From the NCBI RefSeq assembly GCF_001425405.1, contig NZ_LMQP01000003.1, forward strand, positions 276,848 to 309,280: a stretch of 32,433 bases of DNA. Direction: 5' to 3'. The notes below the pieces were generated by a model that was not told the DNA's origin, made no database searches, and saw nothing but the letters and a program-made list of their open reading frames with translations. Shown here piece by piece: positions 1-9,170 of the stretch (position 1 is its first letter; the number at the start of each line of letters is the position of its first letter). Position numbers and translations under genes: made by a program. This DNA is from Sphingomonas sp. Leaf412 (GTDB lineage: Bacteria > Pseudomonadota > Alphaproteobacteria > Sphingomonadales > Sphingomonadaceae).

Positions 1-20
1 GTGCAAGGCGCGCGGCCCGG

Positions 21-108
21 TGGATGCCGGGACCAGCCCGGCATGACGAGCGCGGACAACCCCACGAACGCACCCCCCGTCACCCCGGCCCAGAGCCGGG
101 GTCCATCG
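21..108. repeat. Paired REP-like palindromes (family B)
   Basis: Two hairpin-forming units lie back to back. The first (21-48) pairs GCCGGG with CCCGGC and ends in 'catgacg'. The second (79-108) is a 'caccccggc...gccggggtcca' hairpin. The same two-unit arrangement recurs at 12712-12808 and 27042-27138, with a single unit at 20422-20450. The rest of the leader up to the start at 245 shows no gene I can support. It probably contains the promoter of the following transporter, but I see no clear -35/-10 pair. Confidence 0.75.
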
Positions 109-244
109 TCCCGCAAGGACAACGGACGTAAAAGCGCGCACCCCGACCGATCCCGGAACAAGCCCCGCATCACAAGCCACACGACCCCGGGCACCCCACC
201 CCATCTGGCGCCCCCGTCGAACTCAAGCTACGGCCACTCCCGCC

Positions 245-1657
245 ATGCACGCCCCCGCCACTCCCGCGCCGCTGACCGGCGAGCGTCCGCGCGACTGGCG
301 TGACGAGGCGCGCGCGCTGATCGCGCTCGCCGCCCCGCTGGTGGGCGCGAACCTGTTGCAGATGGGGGTGTACGCCATCGACGTCGTGTTCGTGGCGCGG
401 CTGGGCACGGTCGAGTTCGCCGCCGCGACGCTGGGCGTCTTCCTCTACAGCCTGGTGATGTGGGCGCTCATCAGCCTCGCCACCGCCTGCGCCCCGCTGA
501 TCGCCGCCGAACTCGGCCGCCGCCGCCATGCGGTGCGCGAGGTGCGGCGCTCGTTCCGCATGGCGTTGTGGCTGGCGGTGGTGGCCGCGATCCCCTTCTC
601 GCTGCTGCTGTTGTTCGGGGAGCGATTGTTCCTCCTCGCCGGGCAGGACCCGCGCGTCGCGGTGCGCGCGGGCGCGTTCCTCGACATCCTCGTCCTCGCG
701 CTCGTGCCCTCGCTGTTCGCCGCGGTCATGCGCACCGTCGCCGCCGCGCTGGGGCGGCCGGGCTGGGCGGTGGGGGTCACCACCATGGCGCTGGGCGTCG
801 GCCTGCTGTTCAACTGGTTGCTGGTGTTCGGCAACCTGGGCTTCCCCGCGCTCGGCCTCGAAGGGTCCGCGATCGCCAGCGTCGTCACGACCGTCGCGAT
901 GATGCTTGCCTATGCCGCGATCCTGTGTCTCGATCCGAAGCTGCGCCGCTACCGCCTGTTCGGTCGCTGGTGGCGCTCCGAATGGTCGCGCTGCGTGGAG
1001 ATCGCGCGGATCGGCGTGCCGATCGCGCTGACCATGACGATGGAGGCGGGGCTGTTCGGCGGTGCCGCGCTGCTGATGGGCTTGATCGGCGTGACGGAGG
1101 TTGCGGCGCACGCCATCGCGCTGAACATCGCCGCGCTGGCGTTCCAGATTCCGCTGGGCGTGGCGCAGGCGGCGACGATCCGCGTCGGCATGGGCTATGG
1201 CGCGCGCGACCGCGACTGGGTGACGCGCGCGGGCTGGACCGCGATCGTGCTGGGCACCGGCGTCATGGTCGTAACCGCCGTCATGATGTGGACGATCCCG
1301 CGCTGGCTGATCGCGATCTACGTCGATGTCGATGCGCCCGCGGAACGCGTCGTGGTCGCGCTGGCGGTGCAATATCTGGCGGTCGGCGCGGTGTTCCAGC
1401 TGTTCGACGGCGCGCAGGCGGTGGCCGCGGGCGTGCTGCGCGGCTTGCAGGACACGCGCGTGCCGATGGTCATCGCGGGGCTGGGCTATTGGATCGCAGG
1501 CTTCGGCACCGCGGTGCTGCTCGGCTTCTGGGCCGGGTGGGACGGCGTCGGGATCTGGGCCGGCCTGGCCGCCGGGCTGGTGGTCGTGTCGATCCTGCTG
1601 ATCTGGCGCTGGAGCGCGCGCGATCGCTTGCGCCTGTCGATCGCACGCACGGACTGA
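245..1657 (+). CDS. MATE family multidrug/Na+ antiporter (NorM-type)
   Basis: This 470-residue polytopic inner-membrane protein has about twelve hydrophobic segments separated by short basic loops, the size and layout of MATE exporters. These couple Na+ or H+ influx to efflux of cationic drugs and metabolites. The two MatE halves are visible: 'LAAPLVGANLLQMGVYAIDVVFVARLG' near residues 28-54 is the family's first-helix signature, and a repeat of that pattern begins near 'IGVPIALTMTMEAGLFGGAALLMG' (about 258-281). The second half also has the family-typical 'AHAIALNIAALAFQIPLGVAQAATIRVG'. The ATG at 245 was chosen because the hydrophobic domain starts shortly after it and no conserved sequence lies upstream. 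It stands alone before the groESL promoter. The substrate cannot be deduced from sequence. Confidence 0.9.
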   Translation: MHAPATPAPLTGERPRDWRDEARALIALAAPLVGANLLQMGVYAIDVVFVARLGTVEFAAATLGVFLYSLVMWALISLATACAPLIAAELGRRRHAVREVRRSFRMALWLAVVAAIPFSLLLLFGERLFLLAGQDPRVAVRAGAFLDILVLALVPSLFAAVMRTVAAALGRPGWAVGVTTMALGVGLLFNWLLVFGNLGFPALGLEGSAIASVVTTVAMMLAYAAILCLDPKLRRYRLFGRWWRSEWSRCVEIARIGVPIALTMTMEAGLFGGAALLMGLIGVTEVAAHAIALNIAALAFQIPLGVAQAATIRVGMGYGARDRDWVTRAGWTAIVLGTGVMVVTAVMMWTIPRWLIAIYVDVDAPAERVVVALAVQYLAVGAVFQLFDGAQAVAAGVLRGLQDTRVPMVIAGLGYWIAGFGTAVLLGFWAGWDGVGIWAGLAAGLVVVSILLIWRWSARDRLRLSIARTD

Positions 1658-1676
1658 AAATATGTTCCGGGCGGCA

Positions 1677-1705
1677 TTGACGCGTCCCGGCCCCCTCCAC
1701 ATATG
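1677..1705 (+). promoter_or_regulatory. groESL promoter
   Basis: TTGACG (1677-1682) and CATATG (1700-1705) are separated by 17 nt, a good sigma-70-like pair. The surrounding 'ccacatatg' also resembles the -10 region of alphaproteobacterial heat-shock sigma factor (RpoH) promoters, so use by either or both factors is possible. The predicted start near 1712 falls at the left edge of the CIRCE operator. Confidence 0.65.
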
Positions 1706-1712
1706 CGCCCTG

Positions 1713-1739
1713 CTGGCACTCGATTCAGGCGAGTGCCAA
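1713..1739 (+). promoter_or_regulatory. CIRCE operator (HrcA binding site)
   Basis: CTGGCACTC, a 9-nt spacer and GAGTGCCAA form the canonical CIRCE layout (consensus TTAGCACTC-N9-GAGTGCTAA). The inner TGGCACTC/GAGTGCCA arms are perfectly complementary over 8 bp; compensating changes in both arms keep the symmetry. It sits between the predicted promoter and groES, at the expected transcription start, as expected for repression by HrcA. The hrcA gene is not in this window. Confidence 0.93.
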
Positions 1740-1774
1740 AAACTGTCATATCCAAGCTGAGAGGGCTCAGAACG

Positions 1775-2062
1775 ATGAACTTTCGTCCGTTGCACGACCG
1801 CGTGCTCGTGAAGCGCGTGGAGGCCGAGGAGAAGACGGCCGGCGGGATCATCATCCCCGACACCGCAAAGGAAAAGCCGCAGGAGGGCGAGGTCGTCGCC
1901 GTCGGCACCGGGACCCGCGCCGAGAACGGCACGATCACCCCGCTCGACGTCAAGGCCGGCGACAAGATCCTGTTCGGCAAGTGGTCGGGCACCGAGGTCA
2001 AGGTCGACGGCGACGACCTGCTCATCATGAAGGAATCGGACATCCTCGGGATCGTCGGCTGA
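1775..2062 (+). CDS. groES: Co-chaperonin GroES (Cpn10)
   Basis: This 95-residue protein is the usual GroES length. It forms the heptameric lid that closes the GroEL folding chamber in the cytoplasm. It begins '[14 protein letters not shown]', has the mobile loop that contacts GroEL ('[12 protein letters not shown]', about residues 18-29) and ends with the C-terminal strand '[16 protein letters not shown]'. The ATG at 1775 is preferred over the in-frame ATG at 1703. The latter lies inside the promoter -10 and would translate the CIRCE operator, whereas 1775 has GAGAGGG (1759-1765) nine nucleotides upstream and matches the family N-terminus. It is co-transcribed with groEL, 62 nt downstream. 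Confidence 0.98.
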   Translation: MNFRPLHDRVLVKRVEAEEKTAGGIIIPDTAKEKPQEGEVVAVGTGTRAENGTITPLDVKAGDKILFGKWSGTEVKVDGDDLLIMKESDILGIVG

Positions 2063-2081
2063 GCCTTCGGATACCGTCGAA

Positions 2082-2105
2082 CGATTCAACATTCGCAACA
2101 TTCGC
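2082..2105. repeat. 24-nt sequence shared with the 13847-13870 region
   Basis: These 24 nt, in the groES-groEL spacer, are identical to 13847-13870. They contain CAACATTCG twice in tandem (9-nt period). The copy stops 5 nt before the groEL ribosome binding site (GAAAGGG, 2111-2117). The longer element around the 13.8 kb copy (see 13748-13882) is not present here. Confidence 0.85.
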
Positions 2106-2112
2106 ACTTTGA

Positions 2113-3771
<1,659 letters not shown>

Positions 3772-3780
3772 TCTTCGACC

Positions 3781-3801
3781 GGGGCAGGCGATGCCTGCCC
3801 C
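3781..3801 (+). other. GC-rich hairpin downstream of groEL
   Basis: GGGGCAGGC and GCCTGCCCC form a perfect 9-bp stem around a GAT loop just after the groEL stop codon. No T-tract follows, so it is more likely a 3'-end stabilising or attenuating structure than the main terminator. A second hairpin of the type 'ccccggc-ctgc-gccgggg' follows near 3852-3869. Confidence 0.55.
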
Positions 3802-3915
3802 GGACAGAAAATCGGAACGGCCAGCCGGTCGGCGCAGCCGATCCGGTCTGACCCCGGCCTGCGCCGGGGCAGGCTCACGGCGGCGGCTTCGCCGTCGCCG
3901 GTTGCCCAGGACGAA

Positions 3916-3951
3916 GGGCCGGCGGGACACCCCGCCGGCCCTTTGTTTTTT
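3916..3951 (+). terminator. Intrinsic terminator of groESL
   Basis: GGGCCGGCGGG (3916-3926), an ACAC loop and CCCGCCGGCCC (3931-3941) form a perfect 11-bp stem, followed at once by TTTGTTTTTT (3942-3951). This is a textbook Rho-independent terminator and the clearest one in the window. Confidence 0.95.
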
Positions 3952-3976
3952 ATGCCGTTCGGCCTATTATCCGATC

Positions 3977-4537
3977 ATGGCTTCCGACCCGCGCTATCAG
4001 CCAATCACGGTCGACGAGTTCCTCGCAATGGACTTCGGCAGCGACCGGAAGTTCGAGCTTTGCGACGGCATCATCCGCATGATGACCGGCGGATCCGACA
4101 AGCATGCGCATGTTGCGGGCAATATCTATTACACCCTTCGCGTGAAGCTGCGCGGTAGCGGCCGTCGCCCTTACAATTCGGATATGGGGATCCGCGTATC
4201 GGACCACGGCGTCCGCTACCCCGATATCTCCATCATATGCCGGCCGGACTGGGAGACTGCGCCCGAGGCAAAGGCGTTCGACGACCCCGTCGTCATCGTC
4301 GAGGTATTGTCGCCATCGACGACAGCGCTGGATCAGGGAACCAAGCTCGAGGAATATCGCGACCTGTCGAGCGTGGACACGATCGTCTTCATCGACCCGA
4401 TCAATCGGCTTACTCGCTGTTTCCAGCGGGAGTCGCCGACATCGTGGATGGATAATACATTTGCCGCGCCGCACGACGTTCATCTTCCGATTCTAGGCAT
4501 CACCTTGACCGAGGAAGAAATCTTCGCCCGCGACTGA
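3977..4537 (+). CDS. Uma2 family (DUF820) putative restriction-endonuclease-fold protein
   Basis: This 186-residue protein belongs to the Uma2/DUF820 family, which has a PD-(D/E)XK nuclease fold; its biological role is largely unknown. Family landmarks in order are 'ITVDEFLAMDFGSDRKFELCDGII' (about 9-32), the acidic 'YPDISII' (about 83-89) giving the first catalytic Asp, 'VVIVEVLSPSTTALDQGTKLEEY' (about 105-127) with the catalytic Glu and following Lys, and the 'ILGITLTEEEIF' tail common to the family. The start at 3977 skips a long upstream extension that would translate the groESL terminator. Composition is visibly less GC-rich than its neighbours, consistent with acquisition by transfer. 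It lies alone between the groESL terminator and the convergent guanylyltransferase gene, so there is no functional partner nearby. Confidence 0.85.
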   Translation: MASDPRYQPITVDEFLAMDFGSDRKFELCDGIIRMMTGGSDKHAHVAGNIYYTLRVKLRGSGRRPYNSDMGIRVSDHGVRYPDISIICRPDWETAPEAKAFDDPVVIVEVLSPSTTALDQGTKLEEYRDLSSVDTIVFIDPINRLTRCFQRESPTSWMDNTFAAPHDVHLPILGITLTEEEIFARD

Positions 4538-4552
4538 CCGCGCCCCCGCCGG

Positions 4553-5593
4553 TCAGCCCTTCATCGCCTCCAGCAGCAGTTTCACGTCCTGGCTCCGCCC
4601 GCGCGGCAGGATCAGGACGTCGTTCCCGCTCGCCACCACGATCAGGTCCGACACGCCGACGGTCGCGATGCGGATGCCGTCGCTGCGGACCAGGCAATTG
4701 ACCGCGTCCAGCGCGATCACGTCGCCGTCGACGACGTTGCCGCCCGCATCGCCGTCGCTGATCGCGTGCAGCGCGTCCCAGCTGCCGACGTCGTTCCACC
4801 CCATCGCCACGGGCACCACCGCGACGCGATCCGCCTTCTCCATCACTGCATAGTCGATCGAATCCGACGGCGACGCCGCGAACGCCGCCGCATCGGGATA
4901 CACCCGCGTCCCCTCCCGCCGCGCGCCGTCCATCGCCGCCCGCGCCGCGGTCAGGATCTCGGGCGCATGCGTCGCCAGCGCGTCGAGGAAGGCATCGGCG
5001 CGGAACAGGAAGATGCCGCCGTTCCACGCATGATCGCCCGACGCCAGCATCGCTTCGGCCACCGCCCGCTGCGGCTTCTCCACGAACCGCGCGACGCGGT
5101 TGACGCCGGGCGCCAGTTCCTCGCCGACCTTGATATAGCCATAGCCGGTTTCCGGCGCGTCCGGCGCGATGCCGAACGTCACCAGCCACCCCTGCTCGAC
5201 CAGCGGCAGCGCGGCGTGGATCGCGGCGTGGAAGGCGTCGCGATCCGCGATGACATGGTCCGACGGCATCACCAGCAAGGCCTGATCCCCTCCCGCCGCC
5301 AGCGCCGCTAGTGCGATCGCGGGCGCGGTGTTGCGTCCCGCCGGCTCCAGGATCAGCGCGTCCGGCGCCGCGCCCACCGCGGCCAGTTGCGCCTCAACCT
5401 CGTCCGCATGCGCCGCGTTCGCCACCACGATCGGCGCGGCGAACGCGTCGCCGTGCGCGCGCGCCGCGGTCAGTTGCAGCATCGTCTCGCGCGCGGTCAG
5501 GGCCAGCAGCTGCTTGGGCTTCTCCGGCCGCGACATCGGCCACAGCCGCGTTCCCGAACCACCCGACAGGATCACCGGCACGATCGACGCCAC
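4553..5593 (-). CDS. manC: Mannose-1-phosphate guanylyltransferase (GDP-mannose pyrophosphorylase)
   Basis: The enzyme makes GDP-mannose from mannose-1-phosphate and GTP in the cytoplasm, supplying mannose or fucose units for exopolysaccharide or LPS. The nucleotidyltransferase signature 'VPVILSGGSGTRLWPMSR' is near the N-terminus with 'EKPKQLL' directly after it. 'FVEKP' and 'WNGGIFLF' lie mid-protein, and a left-handed beta-helix-like tail includes 'GWNDVGSWDAL' and 'VSDLIVVASGNDVLILPRGRSQDVK'. At about 346 residues it has only the transferase part; the phosphomannose isomerase domain of bifunctional (~470-residue) enzymes is missing. I chose the GTG at 5593 because GGGAG lies seven nucleotides upstream and the product starts directly at the family's conserved N-terminus. 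An in-frame ATG at 5614 adds seven residues but has no ribosome binding site. It is divergent from the sugar transferase gene at 5757, which fits a shared role in polysaccharide synthesis. Confidence 0.93.
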   Translation of the reverse strand: MASIVPVILSGGSGTRLWPMSRPEKPKQLLALTARETMLQLTAARAHGDAFAAPIVVANAAHADEVEAQLAAVGAAPDALILEPAGRNTAPAIALAALAAGGDQALLVMPSDHVIADRDAFHAAIHAALPLVEQGWLVTFGIAPDAPETGYGYIKVGEELAPGVNRVARFVEKPQRAVAEAMLASGDHAWNGGIFLFRADAFLDALATHAPEILTAARAAMDGARREGTRVYPDAAAFAASPSDSIDYAVMEKADRVAVVPVAMGWNDVGSWDALHAISDGDAGGNVVDGDVIALDAVNCLVRSDGIRIATVGVSDLIVVASGNDVLILPRGRSQDVKLLLEAMKG

Positions 5594-5756
5594 GCATTCA
5601 CTCCCGAAAACCATCGCCGTGCGGGGGCCGCACGCGTAAGCAGCTAACACGCTTCCGCCCGTTCCGCTCCGTGCCATTCAGCCTTTCTTCGTCAATTGCG
5701 CCGATAGCTGCCCGTCGGACGGGTTTACACCAGCGTGGAAGGCGAAGACGGGCGCC

Positions 5757-7145
5757 ATGATCCGGGTGTTCAAACATTACGTGCCCCATGGCGTCCTGCT
5801 GCTGGGGCTGCTGGACTTCGCACTGCTGTTGATCGCGGCGGAGGCGGGGTGGCAGGTGCGCGCGTGGCAGCTGGGCCTGGCGGGGGAGCCGATCCATACC
5901 CGCCTGCCGCAGATCCTGTCCTTCGCCGTCCCGCTGGAAATCGCGATGGTCGCGGTCGGGGCCTACGGTCCCGGCGCGATCCAGTCGCTGCGCTATGCCA
6001 CCGCGCGCCTGCTGGTCGCGGTGTCGCTGGGCGTCATCTTCCTGTCGCTGATGTTCTTCCTCGTCCCCGCGATCACCTTCTGGCGATCGAACCTGTTCTT
6101 CGCGATGCTGACCGCGATCGCCGCGCTGATCGCGCTGCGGGCCCTGTTCGGCAGCTTCATCGGGGGCGAGGCGTTGCGGCGCCGCGTCGTCGTGCTGGGC
6201 GCGGGGCCGCGCGCGGCGCGGATCGGCGCGCTGGCGCAAGCGTCGGGCGCGAACTTCGTCGTCGCGGGCTATGTCGCGATGGGCAGCCCGGTCGTCACCG
6301 TCCCGGGCGCCGTGCCGCGCGACGCGATCGACAACCTGGCGCGGCATGTCGAGAAGCTGGGCGCGGCGGAGGTGGTGCTGGCGATCGAGGAGCGCCGCAA
6401 CGCCCTGCCGTTGCAGGACCTGCTCCGGATCAAGACCACCGGGGTGCACGTGTGCGAACTGTCCAGCTTCCTGGAACGCGAAACCGGGCGCGTGGACCTG
6501 CAAAGCGTCAACCCGTCCTGGCTGATCTTCTCCGACGGCTTCTCCTCCGGCCGCTTCCTGTCGGGCCTGTCGAAACGCGCGTTCGACGTCGTCGCCAGCC
6601 TGCTGCTCCTGACGCTCGCGCTGCCCGTCATCCTCGTCACCGCGCTGCTCATCAAGCTGGAAAGCCCCGGCCCCGCCTTCTACCGCCAGCGCCGCGTGGG
6701 GCTGTACAACCAGCCGTTCGACATCCCGAAACTGCGCTCGATGCGGCAGGATGCGGAGGTCGCGGGGACCGCGATCTGGGCGGCGGAGGGCGATCCGCGC
6801 GTCACCCGCATCGGCCGCTTCATCCGCAAGGTCCGCATCGACGAACTGCCGCAATGCTGGAGCGTGCTGCGCGGCGAGATGAGCTTCGTCGGCCCGCGCC
6901 CCGAACGCCCGCAATTCGTCGCCGATCTCGAACGCGACCTGCCTTATTATGCGGAACGCCACATGGTGAAGCCGGGCATCACCGGCTGGGCGCAGATCAA
7001 CTACCCCTACGGCGCCTCGGTCGAGGATTCGCGGCACAAGCTGGAATACGATCTGTATTACGCCAAGAACTATTCGCCCTTCCTCGACCTGCTGATCCTG
7101 CTCCAGACGCTGCGCGTGGTCCTCTGGCCCGAAGGCGCGCGATAG
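5757..7145 (+). CDS. PEP-CTERM-type exopolysaccharide sugar transferase (undecaprenyl-phosphate glycosyl-1-phosphate transferase)
   Basis: This 462-residue inner-membrane enzyme of the WbaP/EpsB type transfers the first sugar-1-phosphate onto undecaprenyl phosphate to begin an exopolysaccharide repeat unit. About four N-terminal membrane helices (to roughly residue 130) are followed by a nucleotide-binding-like domain ('[16 protein letters not shown]', about 141-156), a further helix after '[20 protein letters not shown]' and the catalytic bacterial sugar transferase domain. That domain shows '[27 protein letters not shown]', '[30 protein letters not shown]' and '[16 protein letters not shown]'. 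Overall order and length match the PEP-CTERM-associated subfamily (TIGR03013-like), which agrees with prsK starting on the very next base. The donor sugar cannot be read from sequence. Confidence 0.92.
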   Translation: MIRVFKHYVPHGVLLLGLLDFALLLIAAEAGWQVRAWQLGLAGEPIHTRLPQILSFAVPLEIAMVAVGAYGPGAIQSLRYATARLLVAVSLGVIFLSLMFFLVPAITFWRSNLFFAMLTAIAALIALRALFGSFIGGEALRRRVVVLGAGPRAARIGALAQASGANFVVAGYVAMGSPVVTVPGAVPRDAIDNLARHVEKLGAAEVVLAIEERRNALPLQDLLRIKTTGVHVCELSSFLERETGRVDLQSVNPSWLIFSDGFSSGRFLSGLSKRAFDVVASLLLLTLALPVILVTALLIKLESPGPAFYRQRRVGLYNQPFDIPKLRSMRQDAEVAGTAIWAAEGDPRVTRIGRFIRKVRIDELPQCWSVLRGEMSFVGPRPERPQFVADLERDLPYYAERHMVKPGITGWAQINYPYGASVEDSRHKLEYDLYYAKNYSPFLDLLILLQTLRVVLWPEGAR

Positions 7146-9170
7146 ATGGTGCAGGGCGCGATCATCTGGGTCCATGCGATCGTCGCGATGCTCTTCGCGG
7201 GCATCGCGCTCATGCAATGGCGCACGCCGGGGCGGCTGGTGCCGCGCGCGCCGTTGCTGCCGGCCCTGGCCTTGTCCGCCTTGTGGGCGCTGGGCGTCGC
7301 GGGGATCGGCGGCGGGGATGTCGCGGTCTGGCTAGCGGGCGCGGCGCGCGACGGCGCGTGGCTGGCGCTGCTGTTCGTGCTGACCCGCGCGCGCCGCTGG
7401 CGGGGGGCCGCGTTCGCCGCGACCGCGGGTTGCGTCCTGCTGGCCGCCGCCCTGCGCCTGACGGTCGAGGTCGCGGGCGGCAGCGCGGCGCAGCCGGTGT
7501 TGATGGAGGGGACCGCCGTCGTCCACATGCTGGCCGCCGCCGGTGCGCTGGTGCTGGCGGGGCGCGCCCGCGTCGACGCCGCGCCACGCGGGGGGGCGGG
7601 CGTCCTGATCGGCGCGCTGGTGATGTTGTGGGGCGTCGACGTGGTCGTGGACGCCGTCGCCTGGGCGGGGGGCGGGCGGCCGCCCGTCCTGACCCTGGTG
7701 CGCGGGCTGGCCGCCGCGGTCGTCGCGGCGACCGTCGCGGTGGCGGTGCATCGCGACGGCGAATGGACGCTGCGTCCCTCGCACGCGATCGTGGTGCGCA
7801 GCGTGGCGACCGCGCTGGGCATCGCGATGCTGGCGGGGATCGTCGCCGCGTCGGGCGTCGTCGCGGCGCTGGGCGGGGCGAATGCGCGGGTGGTGCAGAC
7901 CGCCTTCGTCGTGGCCGCGGGCGCGTCGATGGTCACGTTGGTGTCGACGCCGTGGCTGCGCGCGTGGGTGCGCGTGACGGTGTCGAAACACCTGTTCTCG
8001 CACCGCTACGACTATCGCGTGGCGTGGATGCGCTTCACCGCGACGCTGGCCGCGCCCGACGATGCGCCGCGCCCGCTGGCCGAACGCGTGGTGAAGGCGA
8101 TGGCGGACCTGACCGATTCGGCCGCGGGCCTGCTGCTGCGGGTCGACCATGACACGCTGGTCGCGGGCGCGGCCTGGCGGTGGGAGGCCGCGGCCGGGGA
8201 GGATGGCGGCACGGCCCTGGCGGAGCATCTGGCGGCGACGCGGCGCATCGTCGCGCTGGACGAGGTGCGGCGCGGCGCGGCGCCCGCGGCGGAGATTGCG
8301 GCGACCCCCGACTGGGCGGTCGCGCGGGCGGAGGCGTGGGCGATCGTCCCGCTGCTGCATGGCGAGCGGCTGGTCGGCGCGATCGTCCTGTCGCGCCCCA
8401 CGATCGATCGCGCGCCGGACTGGGAGGATTTCGACCTCCTCGGCGTCGCGGCGCGGCAGGTGGCGAGCTATTTGGCGGAGGACGACGCCCATGCCGCGCT
8501 GGCGGAGGCGCGCCGGTTCGAGGAGTTCAACCGCCGCTTCGCCTTCCTGCTGCACGACCTGAAGAACCTGGTCAGCCAGATGGCGCTGGTCGCGCGCAAT
8601 GCGGAACGTCATGCGGAAAACCCCGCCTTCCGCGCGGACATGATCGCGACGCTGCGCGACACGTCGCAACGGATGGCGACGCTGCTGGCGAAGCTGTCGC
8701 ACCGTCCCGCCGACCCGGCGGAGCCGTCGTGCGCGGTGGCGCTGCGCGCGTTGGCGGAGCGGGTCGCGGATGCGCGCCGCGCGCAGCACCCCCTGCGGGT
8801 GGAGGGCGGCGAAGTGTTGGCACTGGCCGCACCCGCGATGCTGGAGGCGGTCCTGGGCCACCTGCTCCAGAATGCGATCGAGGCGAGCGAACCGGGCGTC
8901 GCGGTCGTGCTGGCGGTCGGGCAGGAAGGGGATGCGGCGATCATCGACGTCGTCGATCGCGGCGCGGGCATGTCCCCCGCCTTCGTGCGCGAAAGCCTGT
9001 TCACGCCGTTCGCCTCGACCAAGCCCACCGGCTTCGGCCTGGGCGCGTGCGAGGCGCGGGCACTGGTGGGCGCGATGGGCGGCACGCTGTCGGTCGACAG
9101 CCGCGAGGGCGCGGGCACGCGCTTCCGCATCGTCCTGCCCCGCGCGGCCCGGATGGAGGAGGCGGCATGA
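7146..9170 (+). CDS. prsK: PEP-CTERM system sensor histidine kinase PrsK
   Basis: This 674-residue membrane kinase is predicted to sense an unknown signal and phosphorylate PrsR. The first ~280 residues form a series of hydrophobic helices. A GAF-like region follows (about 295-440, with 'AWAIVPLLHGERLVGAIVLSRP'), then the phosphoacceptor helix 'FAFLLHDLKNLVSQMALVARNAERH' with His at about 470. The HATPase domain shows the N box 'HLLQNAIEASEPG', G1 'DVVDRGAGMSP' and the lid and G2 segment 'STKPTGFGLGACEARALVGAMGGTL'. The HDLKN form of the H-box and the multi-helix N-terminus are typical of the PrsK family. Its start codon abuts the sugar transferase stop, and its end overlaps prsR by four bases (ATGA), so the three are probably translated from one mRNA. 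No promoter is apparent within the run. Confidence 0.93.
   Translation: MVQGAIIWVHAIVAMLFAGIALMQWRTPGRLVPRAPLLPALALSALWALGVAGIGGGDVAVWLAGAARDGAWLALLFVLTRARRWRGAAFAATAGCVLLAAALRLTVEVAGGSAAQPVLMEGTAVVHMLAAAGALVLAGRARVDAAPRGGAGVLIGALVMLWGVDVVVDAVAWAGGGRPPVLTLVRGLAAAVVAATVAVAVHRDGEWTLRPSHAIVVRSVATALGIAMLAGIVAASGVVAALGGANARVVQTAFVVAAGASMVTLVSTPWLRAWVRVTVSKHLFSHRYDYRVAWMRFTATLAAPDDAPRPLAERVVKAMADLTDSAAGLLLRVDHDTLVAGAAWRWEAAAGEDGGTALAEHLAATRRIVALDEVRRGAAPAAEIAATPDWAVARAEAWAIVPLLHGERLVGAIVLSRPTIDRAPDWEDFDLLGVAARQVASYLAEDDAHAALAEARRFEEFNRRFAFLLHDLKNLVSQMALVARNAERHAENPAFRADMIATLRDTSQRMATLLAKLSHRPADPAEPSCAVALRALAERVADARRAQHPLRVEGGEVLALAAPAMLEAVLGHLLQNAIEASEPGVAVVLAVGQEGDAAIIDVVDRGAGMSPAFVRESLFTPFASTKPTGFGLGACEARALVGAMGGTLSVDSREGAGTRFRIVLPRAARMEEAA

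Noticed and set aside
1703..1774. N-terminal extension of GroES from the ATG at 1703
   Set aside because: That ATG is part of the promoter -10 and the extension would translate the CIRCE operator; the ATG at 1775 has a ribosome binding site and the family N-terminus.
170..2107. Long minus-strand open frame opposite the MATE and groES genes
   Set aside because: Shadow of high-GC coding sequence on the other strand: low complexity, rich in Arg, His, Asp and Gln, no recognisable domain. The same applies to 2086-3930, 5598-7217, 8609-10516, 10470-11966, 16267-17970, 26972-29068 and 30078-32429 on the minus strand.
4534..4556. Bidirectional terminator between Uma2 and manC
   Set aside because: Only a 6-bp CTGACC/GGTCAG stem containing both stop codons, with no T-tract on either strand; too weak to call.
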